Shown here: positions 41,702 to 53,040 of the stretch, piece after piece
How positions within the stretch are numbered: position 1 is the first letter of the stretch
Layout: each line of letters starts with the position of its first letter
From: Gonocerus acuteangulatus
Lineage: Eukaryota > Arthropoda > Insecta > Hemiptera > Coreidae
Assembly: GCA_946811695.1 (NCBI GenBank)
Contig: OX328125.1
Location: forward strand, 48,296,821 to 48,360,820
Length of the DNA stretch: 64,000 bases
Direction of reading: 5' to 3'
The notes under the pieces: generated by a model
Seen by the model: the letters and a program-made list of their open reading frames with translations, nothing else
The model's database searches: none
Told to the model about the DNA's origin: nothing
Translations under genes and position numbers: made by a program

Positions 41702-42835
41702 CTGTTCGCTCTCTAGATAGAAGACGAATGGTCCGATTTTGATGAAATTTGGTACAAAAATCCTTCGTCCAATTTGAAAGGTCAAGTTCGTTAACCAGCA
41801 AAATCCGCCTACTGGAAGATGGCGTTTGGGGCGAAATTCGCGCAAAAAAAATCGTAACGCTTACGTTTTTGAGTTCATAAGCTTCTAAGTACTCGTTTTA
41901 TATGATTCCTGGGCTAGGAAAACGAATGAAACCATTTCCAAGGCGATAGCTTTAACCGTTTTCGAGAAAATTGGAAAAATATTTTTTGAATACCGTTTTT
42001 GGTTTGGGTACTTAGAATCATGGGATTCAGTTGAAACATTTTCTGCATGTTCTACTTTCATCAAAACTAATATGTTGAAATTTTGGTTACGTTTGGAGTT
42101 AAGGAAGGGCTAGAATAAAATATTTTATTAACAGACATAAAAAGTTTTAGTAACTTTGTTTACTTTCATTAATACCTCGAAAAAGGTTGAGAATCTTGGT
42201 AAACGGAAGAATACCATTAGAAAGCTTATTAAATGCTCTAAAAAAAAGGTTCTAATGAAAGTTTTGATTAGGCGATGTTAATCGGAGAAATAAGAGCTTA
42301 AAACTTTAAAGTAATTGATTTCGCTTATTCGAACTGTTCTTTTTGTTTGTTTTTTATTCATTGTTATTTTTTAATTGCTTATTGTTGGATAATGTATTTG
42401 AAAATAAAACAGGTTAAGAAAAATAAGAAAAACAATTTAATGTTAGAGATATGGATTTCTAAGATATATAGCTTTTCAACTGCCTAGCGTCCTTCCTAGG
42501 GAGGGTTCTTTGTCTTTGATTTTGGTACTTAGAATTATGGGATACAGTTGAAACATTTTCTGCATGTTGGAGTTTCATCAACACTAATATGTTGAAATTT
42601 TTGTTACGTTTAGAGTAAAGGAAGGGTTAGAATAAAATATTTTATTAACAGACAAAAAAAGTTTTGGTAACTTTGTATAATTTCGTTAGTATCTCGAAAA
42701 CCGTTGACAAAGTTGTGAAGCGGAAGATTACCATTCGGAAGCTTACTAAATGCTCTACAAAAAAGGTTCTGAAGAAAGTTTTAATTAGGCGATGTCAATC
42801 GGAGAAAAAAGTGCTTAAAGCTTTAAATTAATTTT
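41488..42835. repeat. Hairpin + (TA)n + repeated-unit element, copy 1
   Basis: A head with the hairpin GGTTCCTCCCTCCCCCAT/AGGGAGGAACC (41497-41524) is followed by TCCGGAAGTGCCGACTAG, then CGAAAATAACGGTGGTTC, a 72-bp (TA)n tract (41628-41699) and TGTCTGTTCGCTCTCTAG. A unit of about 310 bp then occurs twice, 42012-42318 and 42526-42833 (shared words ATGGGATTCAGTTGAAACAT, AGGCGATGT and ATCGGAGAAA). There is no coding capacity. Hairpin, microsatellite and core repeats in one element recall non-autonomous Helentron-type elements. That class is inferred. Confidence 0.6.
41628..41699. repeat. (TA)n microsatellite
   Basis: A pure TA tract of 72 bp, embedded at the same site as in the copies at 43241 and 59840, directly before TGTCTGTT. 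Confidence 0.95.
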
Positions 42836-42837
42836 TT

Positions 42838-43045
42838 TCTTTTTTTTTTTACGGCGCACCGACTTTTAGGTTATTAGCTCCAGGCTAATACATCTACTGG
42901 TAAGCATCCTTGATAAACATTTTTGGCGCAGGAGGGAATTTCGAAACAGGCCTTGAAATGAGGAAAATCCCTGCTGCAGGCGTGACTCGAGCCCCCATGA
43001 GAATTCAAGGCGTTAGACACTGGACCACAAAGAGTCGACCACGAG
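42838..43045 (-). repeat. SINE-C copy, minus strand (shares 3' tail with SINE-A)
   Basis: The minus strand has a tRNA-like head TCTTTGTGGTCCAGTGTCTA, GGGCTCGAGTCACGCC (box B-like) and a CTGCAGCAGGGATTTTCCTC body. It ends GGAGCTAATAACC...GGTGCGCCGTAAAA, the same tail as SINE-A. A related copy is at 53041. Confidence 0.65.
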
Positions 43046-43068
43046 AAGGCCCGGAAAAGTTTGCTTCT

Positions 43069-43227
43069 TGCGCGGTTCCTCCCTCCCTCCATAGGGAGGA
43101 ACCCCGCTTATAAGGTTGACCTCATGGCGCAGTCCGGACGTGCCGACTAGAAAATTTTACGTTTCAGAACCCCTAGAGAACGAAAATAACGGTGGTTCAT
43201 ATTTGTATGTATATATGTGCGTGTGTT

Positions 43228-43304
<77 letters not shown>

Positions 43305-43540
43305 GTATATATTTGTCTGTTCGCGCTCTAGGTCAGCGAATAATGGTAGAATAAAATATTTTATTTATAGACATGAAAGGTTTTGGGAACTTCGTATATT
43401 TTCCTTAATATCTCGAAAAAGGTAAGCTGAAGGTTACCATTCGAAAGCGTACTAAATGTTCTACAAAAAATGTTCTGAAGCAATTTTCGATTAGGCGATG
43501 TAAAACGGAGAAATAAATGCTTAAAGCGTCAAATGTGTTT
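43069..43540. repeat. Hairpin + microsatellite element, copy 2 (partial)
   Basis: It repeats the head of 41488: the hairpin GGTTCCTCCCTCCC...GGGAGGAACC (43075-43103), TCCGGACGTGCCGACTAG and CGAAAATAACGGTGGTTC. Then come a compound (GT)n(AT)n array (43205-43313), TGTCTGTTCGCGCTC, and a partial unit (43346-43535) matching 42110-42318. Confidence 0.7.
43205..43313. repeat. Compound (GT)n(AT)n microsatellite
   Basis: GTGTGTGT followed by ATAT repeats with a few G interruptions. Open frames across it are artefacts. Confidence 0.95.
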
Positions 43541-45023
43541 GTTTTGTTCTTTTGAACTGGTTTTTGTCTTTGTTTAAATCACTTTTTTAATTATTTTTTA
43601 GTTTTAAATTGAATTCATGTGTAAAATTAGTACTATGGTAAAAGAAAATAAGAAACAGTAAGCAGTATGTTTCTTGAGCGAACCTTGACAAAGCCAGGGA
43701 TTCATTTTTCTATCAGGTAGAGGTGAGGGTCTGGGCAGACCCTTACAGTCGTGACCTATTTGGGGCCATAAATTATTTCATGAAAGGTCTAACCGAAATT
43801 ATAACTGTTTCTATTTCAACCTTCCCAAATGACATTAGGGATAAGAGGGGACCGCGCTAAGATGATGCAGTTCCTGCGAGCCGGACTTTTTTTCCAATAT
43901 AGTTTGTCGATACTTAGATTCCATTCTAATTGTTCCAAATAACTCCACATATAAGCATTGTGTGGAAACTCTCATAATGTCCATGTTATAACTTGTCAGA
44001 CTTTTTTTTCTTCCCCTAAGATCATTATGATCAGGAATCCTGCAGGACACAGTCTGGAAGGACGTCTCCAGTCATTAACAGTCTCGGTGCTAATCTGCAG
44101 CAATTAGGTCGTTATACATAATTATCTTACGCAAACGAATAAGCTTCTTGGGAAGAGGGAAATTAAAAGGGCTGATTAATATTGAGTGTTTTCAAGAGGC
44201 GATATGCCCCAAAAAAAATGTTATATAATTTCTACTTATAAAGGACCCAATTGGGCTGACACAACTGAAACAACCGGTTAGAATAATTGAACAGAACCCT
44301 TGTGCAACTTATATGCGTGATCTTCGTTAAAATTAAGATATTATCCAACCTTGTAAGACCAATGAATATTTTCCAGTGGCACCCAATTCCGAAGATATTG
44401 CTTAAATCTAAATTTCATGGAATTAATGAATTCTTAAAGATTTTGATGAAGGCTGAAGCTTTAGTCTTTAGCGATTTTGCAATCTCTAATGGTTTCTAAG
44501 ATTAATAGCTGACATGCAAAGATAAACAAACGGCATTGGGCTTCAGGTCTGGCAAGAACCTCTCTCTGCAAGAAATAAGGAGTTGAGGACGAAACTCTTA
44601 GACGGGGCACAAATCGAACCCAATGGAGACGTAGCTTAGGGGCTGCAGATAGGCAGATGAGATCCGTAGGACCCAGTTCAGAGCCATCATCGCAAATTGA
44701 ACCCAGCACAGTAACGTGCCTACCGATGGGCGTGGATGAGTCCGAATCTAACGAAGGAGAGGATAAACTAGGAACTCTGAGATAAAGATATATTCATGGA
44801 GAGTTTATTTTTTTAAAACGACTCGTCAACAATATATTTAAGGGAAACAAATTAAAGGGGATGTAACACGATTTTACAACACAAACTATTAAAACTAAAC
44901 AGTACAGTAATTTTGTCCCTAACTGAAATTCCCCAATTGAAAAAAAAATGCAGTTAAATGCTGCCAACCACAAGTGTCTATCTGATTTTGTTCCAGGCAT
45001 GTGCTATTCTAAAGGTTACTTAG

Positions 45024-45081
<58 letters not shown>

Positions 45082-46480
45082 AACCCCAATTTTCTCTGAT
45101 TGTACAAATTTTTTTTTCAACATTACATTACTTTTTGGAAATGGGAATTTCTCTTCGGCAGATTTAATCCCTATTGGGAGGACAGGAACACACTCAACTC
45201 TATTTGCAGATTTGTTAGTATACCATATTAAAGATGAAATATAAAGTATTGGGTGAATAGTAAATAGAAAAGTATTATTTTTTAAATATATTGAATTTTA
45301 CATTAATTGTTGCCTGGCAAATAAATTAGCCCAGTATACACAGTTCCTGATTGATGGGGACGTTTTTCTATTATGCTCGATTATTAATTTTGTTTCTGCT
45401 TTTCCATGTTCAGAATATCGGATTTCTGGTAAGTTTAATCCAATAAGTTGTATTGTGTACAATCCAAAAACACTTTCTTGAATGCCAAAACACCTAATGG
45501 ATAAAATAATGGTAAGAAGTAAATGATTTTAAAAATATTATCAGGATATTGATTTCCAAGACTTGGAACTCTCCAGTCTTGAGTATGGGATTTTAATATA
45601 TTTTTGTATTCAGTTCTACTTCATCATTTAAACAAACATGTTTACGTGTTGTCGCGAAGTCTTTTGTTTGTAGAGCTTGTTCCAGATCTAATGGTTTCGT
45701 GAGGCGTATTGTGGTTGATTTTGGTTGCGCTGGTTGATTCGTTTCGTGGGAGTTCTCTAGATCAGAGTATGTGTCCCATTCCGCTAACTTCATTCATTCG
45801 CTGTTAGTTTATCGCCGTGTTATATTTTAAATAATAATATATCCTTTGTAATATCAAAATATTACTTTTTTTATTCGCTGGACTTTCGCTATGGCAACAA
45901 AGAATATTTCCTCACTTAACATTGAAGGTAAAACATGATTCTCAAATATTATTTGGGCGTTGGGAAAGATTGTTAGTTCATGACTGTAACTTGATGAAAA
46001 AATTACAGGATTCGAAATGATCTTCAAAATCGAATCTCCAGTTCTTTCTTCTGCCGCTGAATTCAATCATTCTCTTTTTGTGAGTAAATTTTGAGTCGCT
46101 ATTTTTATTTTTATTTTTTGTTTGAGCTATTTTTTAAATTTAAAGTTACACGGTTTATCTGCTATTAATATTAGGCTAGTATTATGTTTGCTTCTGTTAC
46201 GAGTCAATACAATTATTCAAAACGCCTTAGATTTTTTGAAAATATACCGAATATGAATATCAAATATTTATTTTACTTTATAACTCTGGCTATTTGAAAA
46301 AATTAAATCTATATAAATCCGTTGAAAAAAAGAAAATGACCAAAATAAAAAACAAATTAATTTATAGGTGACAAAAAAAAAAAAAAAAAAAGAAGAGAAA
46401 AAAACCAAATAAGTAATTTTAAAGCCTAAGATTACATAATTAATTTTAGTTTTAAGGTTTATTTTAATAAGACAGATTTT
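43541..46480. other. No recognised gene; includes a 49-T run
   Basis: AT-rich. A T run occupies 45028-45076. The word GATGCAGTTCCTGCGAGCCG (43864) recurs in altered form at 49563 and 60795, so dispersed repeat pieces are present. Minus-strand frames at 45593-45793 (WDTYSDLENSHETNQ) and 45854-46066 look mildly protein-like but match nothing I know. Confidence 0.4.
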
Positions 46481-47340
46481 TCAAGAGGGGTCAACTACAA
46501 GTTGTTGTTACGTAATGGCGTGTTTGCACTTGCTGAACACGCCATTACGCAAAAACACTCTTTTAACTTCGACGACACAGTAATTCTTTCTACAGAACGA
46601 AACAAAAAAAGACTACAGATCTCCGAATGTGTACACATAAACCTAAACAAAAACAATATAAACTACAAAACTGACAAACAAGGTATTTCTCCTATGTACG
46701 CTAATATTTTTCAAAAACTCTCCCGGCCTCCCACCTAGTATTTTCCCATGCCCCTTGTGTATCCTTCCATAACACCTTTCTCTCCTTTCCTGTCATAAAA
46801 TGTCATAAACAGGCCTTTGATCCCTACCGACCACCCACCACCTGGTTTGTTTCCGTTTCATTTACCCTAGCAGATTCCTTTTTTCTTAGACACTTCCAAA
46901 ATGGTTACTTAACTTTCAACATTGGTCTTCCTCTGCGTCCAGGCATTTCCATCGGTATGTAGTATCTTATCTGTTTGTTACTATTAGCACCTATATACCT
47001 TTATACTTATATAAACTTCAGTATAATAGCCTTTTTTCTTCTTTTTTTTTTATGTTTCTTCTGATTTTCATTCTACTCATTCTAAGAATTTTAGACCAAA
47101 TTGTTCTTTTATAATAAGTTAATTAATTGTATTTATAGTTCTATTACTTATCTAAATTATTATTTTTTTTTTTTTGTATTAATTTCTGTTTTTCTTGTCA
47201 TTCTACCAATGAGTATCCGAAACGTCCAAAATATAGTTTTTTTTTTTTTTTTAACAAAAATCATATTGAGGTTTCTTTAGCCGAATCCCAACCATTCAAT
47301 CTTTACTTATCACCTCGACGGCTAACTATCTAATCATCAT
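46480..47340 (+). pseudogene. Penelope-like element, 3' end with GIY-YIG endonuclease C-terminus
   Basis: The frame 46502-46738 reads NGVFALAEHAITQKHSFNFD, then KKRLQISECVHINLNKNNIN and a final ISPMYANIF. This is the pattern of the C-terminal part of the Penelope GIY-YIG endonuclease (LAEHA....H.F....., R...E...I, N). The 3' UTR ends with CCGAAACGTCCAAAATATAG (about 47218) and GCCGAATCCCAACCATTC...ACGGCTAACTATCT (47281-47331), also found in the element at 49668. It is 5'-truncated; RT is absent. Confidence 0.7.
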
Positions 47341-47375
47341 GATATTATAACATAGTACTACAATGAAATAAAATA

Positions 47376-47853
47376 TCAGCTCATCCCAAAAGTAATGTCG
47401 GTTTTTAATATTCTGCCTGTTTATGTTTATATTACCAATCCGTCCTTTTAAATTTATTTATTATTTTTGCATTTTTTTTTTATTATAGCGTTAAGTAAAC
47501 TTCTACTTATCATGTTTTGGTTGGCGAAACTTATTTATTCTGTGCTGAAATTTCATTTGAAATGGATCTCCCAAGACAACCTCTTACAGCAAGTTATGCT
47601 TTGGGAATTCGATAAAGGAGGAAATGCTGCGTCAACATATCGAAAACTTGTAAAAATATATGGCGAAATTATACAAATTAGTGAACGACAAGTGCACAAG
47701 CGGTTTGAAGGATTTCGAACTGGAAACCGCAAGCTTGAAGACGAACCTCGTACATGTCGACCAACAGAGAACGACGAACTGCTACAGGCTACTGTAGAAG
47801 AAAATCCTGACTATCCACCGACACAAACCGACATTACATATGGGATGACCTGA
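47376..47853 (+). pseudogene. Mariner transposon, 5' half
   Basis: A terminal repeat TCAGCTCATCCCAAAAGTAA, continuing TGTCGGTTTTT, follows a TA at 47374. The frame from 47467 contains the mariner helix-turn-helix region (MLWEFDKGGNAASTYRKLVK, then ISERQVHKRFEGFRTGN and EDEPRTCRPTE). It stops at 47853, before the catalytic domain. The right end is missing. Confidence 0.8.
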
Positions 47854-49654
47854 TATAAAAGTGCCATGTACACAGTTCGCTAAACTTATTTGCTAATTTT
47901 TAATCATGCGGAGAAATCTTATCGTCGAAGATCGATAAGACCATCAGCCCCTCAGCCCCCCTTTATATACGCCCATGGAGAGAGAAGTTATTCCTGTCTG
48001 AAAGTGAGCTGCAGGCGTAAGCGCTACCATTGTCACGGACAGGATGCCTCCTGCTGTAACCCTGGGTTCAATGCCCGGCCTCGCAAAGGTCGCTTGCTCT
48101 TGTCTCCTTATACAGCTGCTTTTCGCATCTCTCTTCAGAACCTAATAGACGATCAATTCACGGACACTTCAGATTATTAAAATTGACCAACACTAAACAA
48201 TCCGGGGGGGGGGGGGGGGTTAGCCCTTTGTATTTGAGGGCCAAAATTAATGATTAATCTTCTAATTAATCTATTTTAATTTACTTGACTTCATAGAAAG
48301 CAACTTGTTGATTTGCTCACAACTATACAATGTAATTAAAATTAAAGGCATATAGAATTAACGAACTACAAAATTTAACTTTACAATAAAAAAAAAATTA
48401 TTAACAATAAACACAATAATACAATTAAAAATATATTTTAATTTATTAGTAAAGGAGTTTTTTTTGCGATAACGAGTATTTACATATAGAAACAAAAAAT
48501 AACGAAGAAGAAAGATAAAAACCAACGAAATTATTAATAATTAATCTGAAAAAGAATAAAAATCGTGGTCATTTTGCACATCGCTTTTTAAATATAAGAA
48601 CTAATAACAGCAATAGCAAACTATTTTATAAAAATACTATATTGTATTCTGTGTCCTATGTGTGCAACCTTCTTAGAAATCCGATCACAGCGTTTATGTT
48701 TCTATCAACACGCCATTCATACATTGTCATACGTTATAGTTTTTCCATTTTCTGCATTCCGTTAATAAGTGTCTTACAGTTAATGTATTTCAATGTTCTG
48801 CGGTTTTTTGATGGTACGACTTTAATCTCCAGCAATGCAGACGTAAGCAGGAGTGAACCTCCGTGGGAAATAGAAGCCGTTCCATGAAAAATATGGAACG
48901 CCCCAGGTAAAGGAAAAAGGAAAAACGTCATTCTAATGCAATGTGGTATATCTTATTTTTTCAGTATGTGGAAAAATGGATAGTGATTTATGTCCAATGT
49001 TATGTTTAAATGTATTACTACATGCTTGTCATTATTCAAATGTTACCACTTAACCAAGCAATCAGTTTCAATAATCAGTTAAATATCTGTGAAAGTCTTG
49101 TGGCATAGATCAGTTTTATGACTACTGAGGCTTGAAGGAGGTAATCTAATCTATTATGTAATTTATAGTATATTATAATACTTTCTTAGCATTATGTCTT
49201 GTAAAATAAACAAATGGGTTTGAATTTTCGGATATATTCTTATATATCTGAAAAACTGTTGGGAAATCGTAGTAGACGTAAGGAATCTTTTAAAACGCTC
49301 ATTAAATTTCCATCAAAAGCAGTTTTTGTGTGATTTTTGATTGAGCGATCTCAATTGGATAAATTGGTGCTGAAATGAAGCAATTTCCGCATAGGATACT
49401 GTCAGTTTCCTGATATGGTGCATAGGATCTTGCTTTGTTTTGAGATTTCATTTCACGTTTTGATAAGTGCTTACAATTATCACGAAAGATAAAACATTAT
49501 GTTTTCAAATTCTAAGCTTTCCACATGACTCCAGGGAGAGGCACAGAAGCACGCTTTGATGACGCAGTTTCTGCCTGTCGGACGTTTTGTATATATCCTC
49601 AATTATATAAGCAAAACGTTGGATACAGTATACAGTTTTGATTTAAGAGACATC
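47854..49654. other. Repeat-derived, no gene recognised
   Basis: 47940-47975 is a reversed half of the hAT-like element of 21772 (CAGCCCCCCTTTATATACG). 47990-48180 is more GC-rich and unassigned. A G run lies at 48204-48219. At about 49250-49380 a diverged piece resembles the 310-bp unit of 42.0 kb. Otherwise AT-rich. Confidence 0.4.
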
Positions 49655-49740
49655 ATAGATAAGCATGCGAAGACAAGGTATGGTTGGGATTGAATTAGGA
49701 GAAAAAACGTCAGACCTTCAGGAAGAAATCTGTATTGGAC

Positions 49741-49771
49741 GTTTCGGCTGCACTTTGGCAGCCTTCTTCAG
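49741..49771 (-). ncRNA. Hammerhead ribozyme-like core, left arm
   Basis: The minus strand reads CTGAAGA, then stem II GGCTGC/GCAGCC (six perfect pairs, loop CAAAGT), then GAAAC. These are the conserved hammerhead boxes CUGANGA and GAAA. Penelope-like elements are known to carry minimal hammerheads in their terminal repeats. Stem I and stem III are not convincing in a monomer, so activity is uncertain. Confidence 0.45.
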
Positions 49772-49866
49772 CACTAGGGAGGGAGAGAGGAATGTGGTCA
49801 CATTCAACCATGGTTACCTAAATGTCTTCTTGGTCTTCCTCCCTCCCCCCTAGGCATTCTCTAGTG

Positions 49867-49897
49867 CTGAAGAAGGCTGCCAAAGTGGAGTCGAAAC
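49867..49897 (+). ncRNA. Hammerhead ribozyme-like core, right arm (stem II weakened)
   Basis: CTGAAGA...GAAAC as in the left arm, but the 3' side of stem II is GGAGTC. Pairing with GGCTGC then has one mismatch and one G-T pair. Likely a decayed copy. Confidence 0.4.
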
Positions 49898-50018
49898 GTC
49901 CAATACAGATTTCTTCCTGAAGGTCTGACGTTTTTTTCTCCTAGCCGAATCCCAACCATCCCTGGTCTTCGTATCACTGCAACGGCTAACTATCTCCATC
50001 TCCACATAGATAAGCATG

Positions 50019-50645
50019 GATCGGAAACGCGCTATCTCATACTTTCTTTGTATGTTTTCCTGCTGAATATAAAAGCAGTCCAAGAACGACCTTCCTTTCT
50101 TCGGTTATATAAGAAGAGCCCCCCAACAAACTGGACCGTGCTGTAACTGGACTTGACCCAGTTCTCCCGGCAGCAAGGACAGACCAAGCGCCCATTATAT
50201 CGTACCCAGTTCCGATTATGTCATATGGTCAATTAATGTGAACGCTCACGTATACTTCCTTATAAATCTGATTAGGAATATTTTGCCGAAAAGTATACGA
50301 TTATCGCTGATTGGTTTTTAATCAGGGAGTTAGAAAACAAAACCCTTCCACGCCTTGATCGTTATATCTGAAGCCACTTTTTGGCTTTCCGAACCGGTCT
50401 AATGGCTTTTCTTTTAATAAAAACTCGCCTTTACAATCCACAAAAAACTCATTAATAAACTTTCCCAATATTTACTATAGAATGAATATTAATATAGAAT
50501 AAATGTTTAACCTTTAATTATAATAAAATTATAGTACTAATAATTATTAGCACAAATCAAAACATTCTACAAAAGAAACTTTCGCCCTTCTACCTTTTCC
50601 CCCTACTATCTGAAGAAAGTATTATATCTGCACTTAGCATTATAC
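50019..50645. other. No feature recognised
   Basis: AT-rich with short moderately GC-rich parts. No gene or repeat that I can name. Confidence 0.4.
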
Positions 50646-50876
50646 GACTCGTAATAAAATATACTATTGTGGACTGCATTTATTTTGTCGTTTATCTACA
50701 TTAAAAAAGTATAGATCCCATTCCAACAAATACAGGCTATGGCGGCCTATATTCTTCATAGCCACTCTTTTCTCGAGATCGTAATCTACAGATATTTTTC
50801 CTAAGTACAAAGGCCTGGGCCCCTGCGGCGCTCTGGCCCTGGAACACTGTACCCAACATTCCCCTATGTCGCGGGC
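50646..50876. repeat. Dispersed repeat, copy 2
   Basis: It matches 9086-9320 (ATACTATTGTGGACT, TTTGTCGTTTATC, ATAGATCCCATTCCAACAAA, CTGTACCCAACA). It runs directly into the 45-bp minisatellite. Confidence 0.65.
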
Positions 50877-50879
50877 CTG

Positions 50880-51520
50880 GCATTCTCCACAAGAAAGTGT
50901 TATTCTTTTCCTCTTCCTCATGGAGCATTATCCACAAGAAAGAGGTATATACAATCATTTTTCATTTTATCATTCCCCTCAAGAAATTGTTATATACTAC
51001 CTTTTCCTCTTTCAGTATTTCCCACAAGAAGGTGGTATATTATACCTTTGCCCCTTTCGGCATTCCCCACAAGAAAGTGTTATATTCTATTTTTGGTCAC
51101 ATTAGCCTTCCCCACAATAAAGTGTCATATTCCACCAATTTCCCAAATGGCATTATCTATATGAAAGTGCTATATTCTGCTTTTGGCCATTTTAGCATTC
51201 CCCACAAGAAAGTGTCATATTCCACCAATCTCCCAAATGGCATTATCTGTATGAAAGTGCTATATTCTGCTTTTGGCCATTTTAGCATTCCCCACAAGAA
51301 AGTGTTATATTCTACCTTTTCATCATTCAGTATTATCCACATGAAAGTGTTATATTTTACCAATTTCCCTTATGGCATTATCCACAAGAAAATATTATAT
51401 TCTATCTTTACCCGTTTGAGCATTCTCCACAAAAAAGTGTTATATTCTTCCTTTTCCTCATTTAGTATTATCCACAAGCAGGTGTGATATTCTACCATTT
51501 TCCCATATGCCATTATGCAG
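50880..51520. repeat. 45-bp minisatellite, about 14 copies
   Basis: The motif (C/T)CCACAAGAAAGTGTTATA restarts roughly every 44-46 bp from 50889 to 51472. A higher-order unit of about 90 bp (containing GGCATTATCTATATGAAAG) occurs twice near 51105-51285. Because the period is divisible by three, open frames of 60-196 codons exist on both strands (for example HKKVLYSTFSSFSI repeats). No start context, splice site or homology suggests a protein. Confidence 0.9.
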
Positions 51521-51685
51521 ATACTGTAGAGGTATCAGTATATTTATATATATGTGATATATAAAACTACATATATACATATAATATATTCATGGCAGAG
51601 AGAGACAAAGTTAACATTGATAAATCATAATTGTACTTATGTTAGTACTACATTGAATCATTGAGAGTACTAGCCCTCTTGCCCA

Positions 51686-51689
<4 letters not shown>

Positions 51690-51753
<64 letters not shown>
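51690..51753. repeat. (TA)n microsatellite
   Basis: A pure TA tract of about 64 bp. Confidence 0.95.
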
Positions 51754-51756
<3 letters not shown>

Positions 51757-52343
51757 AGCGTAACTATTGTGAGCATTACTATTATTCCATATCATTACTT
51801 ATTTCTATAAAATGAACAAACATGCCTGTTTCATTAAAATCTGAAATCATGGGTGTCAAATTGTTCTTTTTTTTGGTTGATTTAAAATGGAATGACCCAC
51901 ACGTAAGTATGCTGATCCTAGCAAATTAGTCTTTTTTCGCTAAAAAGGAACGTCTCCTAAGGTAAATTATAAATTGAAGTATTCCCTGAAATATAGTATT
52001 TTATCCTTTGGGCATAATACACTAGAGACTGTCAAATTGTAGATAAGTATGTATTCATATAGGTTCCTATATTACCCCTGTTGTATATAGTTTGATTGCC
52101 ATAGTACTTCTGAGGTACATCTTCGTCCTCCATTCCGTGATGCTTTTTGAGCTTCCGAAAATAAATTATATATACAATATCTATTTTTCACCCTTTTTTT
52201 AAATATATTGCAATTTTACAAAAACATGAATCAATTTTAACATTTGTAAATAAATACATTATAAAAAATGTCATTAGTAATCTATTGACACCTTAAAAAG
52301 TTCTCAAAAAACGTGATTTTCATAACACTCAAAATAAAAAGAG

Positions 52344-52542
52344 GAGGCCCGGTGGGTGTGAGTGTTAAGGCATGAGCTCTCCGTGCCAAAGGTCGTGGGT
52401 TCGCTCCCACTATGGGGTGGTGGCTTTTATTTAGAAAAAAGAAAAGGCATCAGCCCTACCCTGGCTAGAAAAGGGTGGTAACCTGTAGATAACCCGTCCT
52501 AAAATTCTTAGTTAATAATAATGGACGTTAAAATAAATAAAT
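52344..52542 (+). repeat. tRNA-derived SINE-B, full length
   Basis: It starts GAGGCCCGGTGGGTGTGAGT and has box B GGGTTCGCTCCCACTATGG. The hairpin TTAGAAAAAAGAAAAGG is followed by GGTGGTAACCTGTAGATAAC, and it ends in ATAAATAAATG. It is the best-preserved copy in this window. Confidence 0.85.
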
Positions 52543-53040
52543 GAAAAGAAAATGTTCCCGAAATGTTTCGATTTACGCATAGTCCATTATTTCACCCCCT
52601 CTCAACATCTAAATATAGGTAAGTTTTATAAAACCTTTTCCAAGTTATTTTATTTGATTATGTTCCAAGACTTATGGCCACTGGAAACCGGTTCCAGTAA
52701 AATTGCTTTCAATAAACTAGATTCCATCTAAGTATTAGTGTTGCAGCATTTATACCTCCGAATATGTAATAGATACATTAGAGGTAGTTAATTATATATA
52801 TTTATGCCAGGAACTAATGGCACTTCCCTGCTCTAATTAGACTTTTTATTAATCAAATAACTTAATACATATTATGAACTCAAGTGATAATTATATTTTT
52901 TACAAATGTTTCAAGCACGTGTATTATTACCAATTGAACAAGTTTCACTTCTATGCAAACACTTATCCATTAGATTCTGAGTTGAAATTTCAAATCAATA
53001 TCATACCGCAGACAAACCTGACAAAAAATAATTTTTTTCA
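52543..53040. other. No feature recognised
   Basis: AT-rich. The ORF at 52874-53077 runs into a SINE and is not supported. Confidence 0.4.

Larger units (their letters stand above)
49668..50005. mobile_element. Penelope-derived inverted-repeat element with hammerhead-like cores, 13-bp target duplication
   Basis: Two inverted arms (about 49670-49790 and 49850-49975) share AATCCCAACCAT, TCTCCTA, TCTGTATTGGACGTTTCG and CCTTCTTCAGCACTAG. The end ACGGCTAACTATCT (49982-49995) equals the Penelope 3' end at 47318-47331. ATAGATAAGCATG occurs at 49655-49667 and 50006-50018, a perfect 13-bp duplication. Each arm has a CTGAAGA...GAAAC core (49741-49771 minus; 49867-49897 plus). Confidence 0.75.

Noticed and set aside
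45593..46066. Two minus-strand ORFs (66 and 70 codons) as exons
   Set aside because: Composition is mildly protein-like, but there are no consistent splice sites or recognisable family.
47205..47240. Third hammerhead core at the Penelope 3' end (CCGAAACGTCC)
   Set aside because: The CUGANGA box is not preserved (CCAATGA), so only the GAAAC side remains.
50897..51487. 196-codon ORF across the 45-bp repeats as a repetitive protein
   Set aside because: All frames are open because the period is a multiple of three; no start, splice or homology support. Kept as a minisatellite.
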